Assembly: GCF_000759445.1 (NCBI RefSeq)
Contig: NZ_JRMB01000002.1
Span: 1,550,001-1,614,000 of the forward strand
DNA: 64,000 nucleotides
Direction of reading: 5' to 3'
Origin: Pseudomonas lutea
GTDB lineage: Bacteria > Pseudomonadota > Gammaproteobacteria > Pseudomonadales > Pseudomonadaceae
In this document: positions 58,868 to 64,000 of the stretch, piece after piece
How the letters are laid out: the number at the start of each line of letters is the position of its first letter
Position numbering within the stretch: position 1 is the stretch's first letter
Notes under the pieces: generated by a model
Seen by the model: the letters and a program-made list of their open reading frames with translations, nothing else
The model's database searches: none
What the model was told of the DNA's origin: nothing
Made by a program: the position numbers and the translations under genes

Positions 58868-59419
58868 TCAGTGCAAAGACGGCTTGGCTTCGGCTTCAGC
58901 CTTTTTGTTGAACTCGGTGAACAGCAACAACGGCGCGATGCGCAGGTATTCCATCACTTCCATGTAGTCGCTCTCGCCGTCTTCCGACTCTTCAAGGGCG
59001 TCCTGGATCTGCGCGATGGCTGCCAGATCCTGAAGCACCTCGGCGGCCTCTGCGCTCAGCGGCTGGCCACCGACGCGTGCAAAACCGTTGAGGAAGCCCT
59101 GGCACCACTGGGCCATGGCCACGACGCGGTTAGCCAGAGGTTCGTCGTCACCGGGCAGTAGCAGCACGACAGTCATGTCGTCACCGGTGAGTTCGTTTTT
59201 TACCATTTCCTGGAGACCGATCAGGGCCTGGCGGACATTGCCCTCAGGCTCTGTTTCCAGCAGCAGCAAAGCGTCGGCGACCCACTCGTCTGCATCGAAG
59301 CCTGCGCCGGCACAACTGCGCCCCAGCAACAGGCCTTGCAATTCGGCGGGAGAAACGTGATGGCCGCTGCTGGTGAGCAGCGCGGCGAAGCCGTTGTACG
59401 GGGAATTCTGAATAGGCAT
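58868..59419 (-). CDS. YecA/UPF0149-family protein
   Basis: The 183-residue helical protein has the UPF0149 pattern, [21 protein letters not shown] near the start and [13 protein letters not shown] in the middle, with an acidic segment and lysine-rich end. It usually accompanies pepP and ubiH. Its function is unproven. ATG at 59419 is chosen over an in-frame TTG two codons earlier. It diverges from the zapB-like gene. Confidence 0.88.
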   Translation of the reverse strand: MPIQNSPYNGFAALLTSSGHHVSPAELQGLLLGRSCAGAGFDADEWVADALLLLETEPEGNVRQALIGLQEMVKNELTGDDMTVVLLLPGDDEPLANRVVAMAQWCQGFLNGFARVGGQPLSAEAAEVLQDLAAIAQIQDALEESEDGESDYMEVMEYLRIAPLLLFTEFNKKAEAEAKPSLH

Positions 59420-59568
59420 GGGCAACTAGGCGCCAAGCGGCGCAATGTCTAGAATGAAGGCCTTGTATCGTAGCACCGGCAGACGCGCCCAAGCTATCAG
59501 GCGATGTCCGGGGCGAATCCAGACGCCAGCGCATGCGCCACTCATCAGAAAATAATCAGTGGAAAACA

Positions 59569-59778
59569 ATGGAAGACAACGACCTGCAAGCGCTGATGGC
59601 CCGACTGGAGCTATTGATCAATCGTGTCGAGCAACTAAAAAGTCAAAACGGACTCCTATTAGCTCAGGAAAAATCCTGGCGCGAGGAACGCGCTCAACTC
59701 ATTGAAAAAAACGAAATCGCCCGGCAAAAGGTCGAGTCCATGATTTCGCGCCTCAAGGCCCTGGAGCAAGACTCATGA
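59569..59778 (+). CDS. Small coiled-coil cell-division-associated protein (TIGR02449/ZapB-like)
   Basis: The 69-residue protein is nearly all coiled coil (LQALMARLELLINRVEQLKSQNGLLLAQEK, then ARQKVESMISRLKALE). It is the small protein normally found before zapA in Pseudomonas. ATG at 59569 is chosen because GGAAAA lies upstream and the coiled coil begins immediately. The stop overlaps the zapA start (ATGA). A Z-ring role is inferred from the neighbour. Confidence 0.85.
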   Translation: MEDNDLQALMARLELLINRVEQLKSQNGLLLAQEKSWREERAQLIEKNEIARQKVESMISRLKALEQDS

Positions 59779-60098
59779 GTAATGGCAACAGCATCACCGT
59801 GCAAATCCTCGACAAAGAATACTCAATCATCTGCCCCCAGGAGGAGCGCACCAATCTGGTGAGCGCTGCACGCTATCTGGACGGCAAGATGCGCGAAATT
59901 CGCAGCAGCGGCAAAGTCATCGGCGCCGACCGTATCGCGGTGATGGCCGCACTGAACATTACCCACGATCTTTTGCACAAGCAGGAAGTGCCGCCAGTTC
60001 AGGTGGCCGCAGATGGGTCGACCCGCGAGCAGGTTCGCGACTTGCTGGATCGTGTGGATCTGGTCCTTGCCACGGATTCGGATAAAGCGCAAGGCTGA
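59775..60098 (+). CDS. zapA: Cell division protein ZapA
   Basis: The 107-residue protein has the ZapA head (ITVQILDKEYSIICPQEERTNLVSAARYLDGKMREIR) and a C-terminal coiled coil. ZapA crosslinks FtsZ filaments at the division site. It is coupled to the preceding small coiled-coil gene, and 6S RNA follows, the usual zapA-ssrS-cyclo-ligase order. Confidence 0.95.
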   Translation: MSNGNSITVQILDKEYSIICPQEERTNLVSAARYLDGKMREIRSSGKVIGADRIAVMAALNITHDLLHKQEVPPVQVAADGSTREQVRDLLDRVDLVLATDSDKAQG

Positions 60099-60117
60099 TT
60101 GTTTGGACATGATTCGG

Positions 60118-60123
60118 TATACT
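60118..60123 (+). promoter_or_regulatory. Probable -10 element of the 6S RNA promoter
   Basis: TATACT lies 6-7 bases before the likely 6S RNA start near 60129. No clear -35 hexamer is seen at standard spacing, so part of the signal may be elsewhere. Confidence 0.45.
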
Positions 60124-60128
60124 TGCGA

Positions 60129-60308
60129 CCGCTCCCTGGAGTGCTTGCCAGTCGGTCATGTCCCTGAGCCGATACGCACAACCACGGGGGTTGCACGTTG
60201 GGGTTGGTGTGCATGTCCGCTCGACGGAAAGCCTTAAAACCTCCTGCAATCTCCACCTTGAACTTTCGGGTTCAAGGGCTACACCGACAGCGGTTCGTCG
60301 GGGAGTCT
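60129..60308 (+). ncRNA. ssrS: 6S RNA
   Basis: The stretch begins with CTCCCTGGAGTG-CTTGCCAGTCGG and contains the conserved TGTCCCTGAGCCGATA, GCATGTCCGCTCGACGGAAAG and GGGTTCAAGGGCTACACC elements of Pseudomonas 6S RNA. The 5' and 3' ends can pair into the long closing stem. It lies between zapA and the cyclo-ligase gene, its conserved site. 6S RNA mimics an open promoter and sequesters sigma-70 RNA polymerase in stationary phase. Ends are approximate. Confidence 0.88.
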
Positions 60309-60409
60309 CGAATCCAGTACCCATCGCCAGACGCCCCGTCTGGCGGTGGTCATCGTGAATCTTTCTGATTACACGACATCACCCTTCAAAGCCTGATGGA
60401 CCCGCCAGC

Positions 60410-61036
60410 ATGACCTCCTCCGGCGCCGCTTCCCTCCCAGACCCTTCAAACCTTTCCCGACCACAATTACGCCGTCTGCTGCGACAAAATCGCCGCGCGC
60501 TCAGCCGCGCAGAACAGCGACGGGCGGCGCAGGCGTTGTACCGACAACTCGCGCAAAACCCGCTTTTTCGCCGTGCCCGCCATGTTTCCCTGTACCTTCC
60601 GATGGACGGTGAAATCGATCCTCGCCTGCTGCTGCGCGAAGCACAGAAGCGCGGCAAGACCACGTATTTGCCGGTACTCAGCGCCTGGCCGCGGACGAAA
60701 ATGGTGTTTCAGCGCGTGCGGCGTGGCGAGAAGTTCAAGCCGAACCGGTTCCGAATCCCCGAGCCGCGTATCAATCCCGGGTCACAGCGCAAAATCTGGG
60801 CGCTGGACCTGGTCCTGATGCCGTTGGTGGGCTTCGATGTCGACGGAGGACGGCTTGGCATGGGAGGCGGCTTCTACGACCGCAGCCTGGCGTATCTGGC
60901 GCGCCGCAAAGCGTGGCGCAAGCCGATGCTGCTGGGCATGGCCCACGAGTGTCAGAAAACCGGGAAGCTGGCGGTTGCCAGTTGGGATGTTCCGTTGAAT
61001 GGAACGGTGACAGACAAGCGATGGTATCTGGCGTAA
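60410..61036 (+). CDS. fau: 5-formyltetrahydrofolate cyclo-ligase
   Basis: The 208-residue enzyme (YgfA) converts 5-formyl-THF and ATP to 5,10-methenyl-THF. Seen: an arginine-rich N-terminal helix (QLRRLLRQNRRALS), the LYLPMDGEID strand, and the P-loop-like LMPLVGFDVDGGRLGMGGGFYDR signature. It follows 6S RNA and may be co-transcribed from the ssrS promoter, as in E. coli, where it is linked to persister formation. Confidence 0.93.
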   Translation: MTSSGAASLPDPSNLSRPQLRRLLRQNRRALSRAEQRRAAQALYRQLAQNPLFRRARHVSLYLPMDGEIDPRLLLREAQKRGKTTYLPVLSAWPRTKMVFQRVRRGEKFKPNRFRIPEPRINPGSQRKIWALDLVLMPLVGFDVDGGRLGMGGGFYDRSLAYLARRKAWRKPMLLGMAHECQKTGKLAVASWDVPLNGTVTDKRWYLA

Positions 61037-61100
61037 AGCGGATTTTTAGTCTGTAAGCGCGCATCCCTCAGAGATGACAGACGCGCGCAAACGAAATGGC

Positions 61101-61247
61101 TCAGCGACGAAGCGGCTGTTGCTGCTGTGTGATTTCGACCGGCGCGTCAGCCTTGGCGGCCCATAAGCTTTGCGCGTACCCCGTGGTGACGATGCCCAAG
61201 CCGAACAAAATAGCCAAAACCCACAGTACATCCGGCTTGCGTCGCAT
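61101..61247 (-). CDS. 48-residue single-pass membrane peptide
   Basis: ATG at 61247 to TGA at 61101 encodes MRRKPDVLWVLAILFGLGIV, then TTGYAQSLWAAKADAPVEI and a Gln-rich end (QQQQPLRR). The N-terminus is basic, followed by one hydrophobic segment (about 7-24). AAGGGGCG lies about 6 bases before the ATG. The codon choices look like coding sequence. It is shorter than the usual gene-calling limit. It converges with the cyclo-ligase gene and diverges from the EVE gene. No known family is recognised. Confidence 0.7.
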   Translation of the reverse strand: MRRKPDVLWVLAILFGLGIVTTGYAQSLWAAKADAPVEITQQQQPLRR

Positions 61248-61439
61248 TTATCGCCCCTTTGTAACGAATCAGAATCTGACATCGATAACGTTTGGATAAG
61301 GCTGCCAGACAGTGCAGCCCTTAAAATGCCGGCATTCTGCGGCAACATGACGCAACACGCAAATACTGGCGCCAGCCGACTGTCGGTTTGTCATCAAAGC
61401 GTAGGACAACTTTCCCAACCCTTCTCAGGAACCTCAAAG

Positions 61440-61895
61440 ATGGCCTACTGGCTGATGAAATCCGAGCCCGACGAGCTCTCGATCCACGACCTGAAAAAAC
61501 TCGGCCAGACCCGTTGGGACGGGGTGCGCAACTATCAAGCCCGTAATTTCCTGCGCGAAATGACGGTAGGTGACCAATTCTTCTTTTACCACTCCAGCTG
61601 CCCTGAGCCAGGCATCGCAGGCATCGGCGAGATCGTCAACACTGCGTATCCCGACCCCACTGCGCTGGACGAAAAAAGCGCTTACTTCGACGCAAAAGCC
61701 ACGGAGCCCAAAAATCCCTGGAGCGCTCTGGATGTGGCGTTCATTGAAGCCTTTCCGAAAGTCCTGGGCCTTGGATTCCTGAAACAACAACCCGCGCTGG
61801 AGCAGCTGCCACTGGTGCAAAAAGGCAGCCGCTTGTCCGTGATGCCGGTCACACCCGAGCAATGGAGCGCCGTGCTGGGGTTGCGCCGAGCTTAA
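61440..61895 (+). CDS. EVE-domain protein
   Basis: The 151-residue protein is one complete EVE domain: MAYWLMKSEPDELSIHDL, WDGVRNYQARNFLREM, VGDQFFFYHSS and AYPDPTALD. EVE domains share the PUA/YTH fold and bind modified bases in DNA or RNA. ATG at 61440 has AGGAA upstream; the longer frame to 61170 is not needed. No restriction or modification genes adjoin, so a general nucleic-acid role is likely. Confidence 0.92.
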   Translation: MAYWLMKSEPDELSIHDLKKLGQTRWDGVRNYQARNFLREMTVGDQFFFYHSSCPEPGIAGIGEIVNTAYPDPTALDEKSAYFDAKATEPKNPWSALDVAFIEAFPKVLGLGFLKQQPALEQLPLVQKGSRLSVMPVTPEQWSAVLGLRRA

Positions 61896-61919
61896 AGCAG
61901 CGCGCTTTGAAGACCCGGA

Positions 61920-62330
61920 TTACTGCGCGATAAAGTTGTTGAACAGCAGATCATCCACCACAGGCTTGCCAGTCTCCTGAGTCAGCACCTGTTGAGTCTG
62001 CTTCAGCGCTTCCTGACGCAGCTTCTCTTTGGCGTCGACGTTGCCCATGCTGTCGACGGTCTGCTGAGTGAACAGCGCAACCAGTTGGTTACGAATCAGC
62101 GGCTCGTTCTGCTTCACCAGCTTCTGAGCCTCAGCGCCCGTCACGCGCAGCGCAACGTCGGCTTTATAGACATGCAATTTTGGGTTGCCATCCAATGCGT
62201 AGTTACCTACGAAAGGTGGCGTCAGTGCCACATAGGACACCTTGTTCGGGTCCTCCTTCTCGCCACCCTCTTCGGCCAGCGCCACAACAGGCATCGACAA
62301 GGCCATCAACATCAGAATCCACGCTTTCAC
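61920..62330 (-). CDS. FliL-like secreted/membrane-anchored protein
   Basis: The 136-residue protein has a signal or anchor sequence (about 1-19) followed by a FliL-type domain (VSYVALTPPFVGNYAL, LRVTGAEAQKLVKQNEPLIRNQLVALFTQQ, EKLRQEALKQTQQVL). FliL proteins associate with flagellar stators, but this one is outside any flagellar cluster. It starts at GTG (62330) with GAGGAG upstream, and is probably a paralog. Confidence 0.83.
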   Translation of the reverse strand: MKAWILMLMALSMPVVALAEEGGEKEDPNKVSYVALTPPFVGNYALDGNPKLHVYKADVALRVTGAEAQKLVKQNEPLIRNQLVALFTQQTVDSMGNVDAKEKLRQEALKQTQQVLTQETGKPVVDDLLFNNFIAQ

Positions 62331-62465
62331 AGTCCACTCCTCAATCCGTTTCGCCGCATGGCTTGTTCAAGCTTATGCAGACCTATCAGGCCGGGGCATG
62401 CTCATTGACCCCACAACCTCGCTACCTGTACTTATCGGCCATCACCGAAAAAGGAATAGCCCTCG

Positions 62466-63443
62466 ATGAAAGCCGTGCTCTGTAAAGCCTTCGGTCCCGC
62501 AGCAGATCTGGTACTGGAAGATATCCCCAGCCCGCAGCCGAAGAAAAACGAGATTCTTCTGGACGTGCACGCCGCCGGCGTCAACTTCCCGGACACGCTC
62601 ATCATTGAGGGCAAGTACCAGTTCAAACCGCCATTTCCTTTCTCTCCGGGAGGAGAGGCTGCCGGCATCGTGACGGCAGTTGGGGAAAAAGTCAGCCATG
62701 TACGCGTTGGCGACCGGGTGATGGCGTTGACAGGCTGGGGTAGCTTTGCAGAGCAGATCGCGGTTGCCGGGTACAACGTGCTGCCAATTCCCGAGACGAT
62801 GGACTTCACTACCGCCGCCGCATTCAGCATGACCTACGGAACATCCATGCATGCCCTCAAGCAGCGCGCCAATCTGCAGGCTGGCGAAACCCTCCTGGTG
62901 CTCGGCGCTTCCGGGGGCGTCGGCCTCGCTGCTGTCGAGATTGGCAAAGCCATGGGTGCTCGCGTGATCGCCGCCGCCAGCAGCGCAGAGAAGCTCGCGG
63001 TTGCCAAGAACGCAGGCGCGGACGAGCTTATCAATTACAGCGAAACCAGCCTTAAGGATGAACTTAAACGCCTGACCAATGGAAACGGCGTCGATGTGAT
63101 TTATGACCCCGTCGGCGGTGATCTCTTCGATCAAGCCGTGCGCGGCATTGCCTGGAACGGTCGTCTGTTGGTCGTTGGCTTCGCCAGCGGGCGCATTCCC
63201 GAACTGCCAGTCAATCTAGCGCTATTGAAAGGCGCTTCGGTGGTGGGCGTGTTTTGGGGCTCGTTCGCACAGCGCCAGCCACAAGACAATGCAGCGAATT
63301 TTCAGCAGCTGTTCGCCTGGTACGGCGAGGGCAAGTTGAAGCCTTTGGTGTCGAAGGTTTATCCGCTTGAACAGGCGGGTGAAGCGATTGATTCGCTGGC
63401 GCAGAGGAAGGCTGTGGGCAAGGTGGTGGTTGGGGTTAGGTGA
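62466..63443 (+). CDS. qor: NADPH:quinone oxidoreductase (Qor family)
   Basis: The 325-residue zinc-independent medium-chain reductase has an N-terminal GroES-like domain (VHAAGVNFPDTLIIEGKYQ) and a cofactor domain with LGASGGVGLAAVEIGKAMGA. Members reduce quinones or enones with NADPH. The lack of zinc-ligand cysteines supports the Qor branch. The exact substrate is not determined, and an acyl-CoA-linked enoyl reductase is an alternative. Confidence 0.87.
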   Translation: MKAVLCKAFGPAADLVLEDIPSPQPKKNEILLDVHAAGVNFPDTLIIEGKYQFKPPFPFSPGGEAAGIVTAVGEKVSHVRVGDRVMALTGWGSFAEQIAVAGYNVLPIPETMDFTTAAAFSMTYGTSMHALKQRANLQAGETLLVLGASGGVGLAAVEIGKAMGARVIAAASSAEKLAVAKNAGADELINYSETSLKDELKRLTNGNGVDVIYDPVGGDLFDQAVRGIAWNGRLLVVGFASGRIPELPVNLALLKGASVVGVFWGSFAQRQPQDNAANFQQLFAWYGEGKLKPLVSKVYPLEQAGEAIDSLAQRKAVGKVVVGVR

Positions 63444-63791
63444 CGGGTTGAGCGGACGCGGACCTGTCGAAGAACGATGGGTTTGGTACGTGAAATTTTA
63501 GGCTAGCTCCCGTTCGACACCTCAAACATTGAAAGTACGCGTCCCATTGTCTGTGATAGACGACGGGGAATTTTTCAACCCTGACACCTCAGCCCATGCC
63601 CCCTAAATGCGCGTAGGACCCCTCCTAAAGTCTCGCCCTCGCAAAAAGAGCACGCGACGAAGTTTGATGTGTTCCGTATATTTCACCGTCTATCCATGCG
63701 GGTGAAATGCGATGGGATCTCCGTGGGTTGCCCAGGAGCGTCTTCGTCATAAAGGTCACCCCCGACAGAACACAATTCAGAAGTTGGCTCG
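63444..63791. other. 348-base AT-richer gap before the glycosyltransferase
   Basis: No credible gene, REP element or terminator was identified. Base composition is lower in GC than the preceding genes, and the shift continues into the glycosyltransferase. A minus-strand open frame from 63855 to 63625 overlaps the glycosyltransferase start and lacks a recognisable product. Confidence 0.5.
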
Positions 63792-64000
63792 ATGGTTCCC
63801 AAGATCTCGGTGATTCTGCCCACGTATAACGTAGAGGCCTACATTTCAGAAACATTAAGCTCGCTTTTCAACCAGCCCGTCCCCCTATTTGAAGTCATCG
63901 TCCTTAACGATGGCTGCACCGACGGTACGCTTGAGGTGATCAGAGAGCATTTCGGCAATCGCCATGAGCTCAGAATCGTAAGCCAGGATAATCAAGGCGT
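63792..64000 (+). CDS. Family 2 glycosyltransferase, N-terminal part, cut by window edge
   Basis: The visible 69 codons start MVPKISVILPTYNVEAYISE and continue with ETLSSLF, VIVLNDGCTDGT and IVSQDNQGV. This is the GT-A nucleotide-sugar-binding start of a GT2 enzyme (the DG of NDGCTDGT is the nucleotide-binding region). It is the likely first gene of a polysaccharide cluster beyond the window. The acceptor and sugar are unknown. No strong ribosome site is seen. Confidence 0.85.
   Translation, partial: MVPKISVILPTYNVEAYISETLSSLFNQPVPLFEVIVLNDGCTDGTLEVIREHFGNRHELRIVSQDNQG

Noticed and set aside
63625..63855. 76-codon minus-strand frame at the glycosyltransferase start
   Set aside because: It overlaps the clear GT2 N-terminus and has no family features.

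Overview
The window is a stretch of Pseudomonas chromosome, most likely from the fluorescens/syringae side of the genus. The evidence is GC-rich coding sequence, three families of Pseudomonas REP elements, and protein sequences that read as typical Pseudomonas versions (AguA, RmlBACD, GshA, RimABK, PckA, DUF2388, a 6S RNA between zapA and the formyl-THF cyclo-ligase gene). From memory, the gene order broadly follows a conserved core segment of P. aeruginosa PAO1 (rml, dctBD, cysQ-nudE, pckA, rimK, amgRS/ompR-envZ, tex, gshA, argA, argE, gcv, ubiH-pepP, zapA-6S). No phage, IS element, CRISPR array, tRNA or rRNA gene was recognised.

Layout. 1-3.3 kb: the start of aguA (cut by the window edge) and a large kinase/M23-like/PLP-lyase fusion, both on the minus strand. 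3.6-6.9 kb: rmlBACD, making dTDP-L-rhamnose for surface polysaccharide. 7.0-10.7 kb: the DctB/DctD C4-dicarboxylate two-component pair and an overlapping thioesterase. 10.7-11.7 kb: a REP array and a heptanucleotide tract. 11.7-18.8 kb: nudE-cysQ, yrfG, a BON-LysM protein, a LysR regulator, and fdhD with a FdhF/YdeP-type molybdoenzyme. 19.0-24.1 kb: envelope proteins of unknown function, a thioesterase and an unusual RecQ. 24.2-28.2 kb: pckA with an RccR-type operator, hslO, a PAP2 phosphatase and hslR. 28.3-35.8 kb: rimABK, envZ/ompR (amgS/amgR), tex and a thioesterase. 36.0-43.8 kb: gshA, a 171-bp tandem array, argE-argA, a CYTH/CHAD triphosphatase, a 112-bp tandem array and an Lrp regulator. 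44-50.2 kb: an orphan GspE-type ATPase with a small ACT-like neighbour, idnO-idnD, qmcA-nfeD and a DUF2388 gene. 50.3-54.7 kb: gcvT-gcvH (no gcvP beside them) and an iron ABC permease plus binding protein (no ATPase beside them). 55-61.9 kb: yecA-like gene, pepP, ubiH, ubiI, divergent zapB-like gene, zapA, 6S RNA, cyclo-ligase, a 48-aa membrane peptide and an EVE-domain protein. 61.9-64 kb: a FliL-like protein, a Qor-type oxidoreductase, and after an AT-richer gap the start of a family 2 glycosyltransferase.

Most genes are core metabolism, stress response and envelope functions. Variation concentrates in the intergenic arrays. At three loci, REP pairs have been amplified with flanking DNA into tandem arrays, each with its own period (about 130, exactly 171, and 112-113 bp). 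No wholly new multi-gene system is evident. The most unusual coding features are the three-domain kinase/lyase fusion, the RecQ with apparently rearranged C-terminal domains, the orphan secretion-type ATPase, and the 48-aa membrane peptide. All functional calls come from reading the sequence and from family knowledge; no database search was run.
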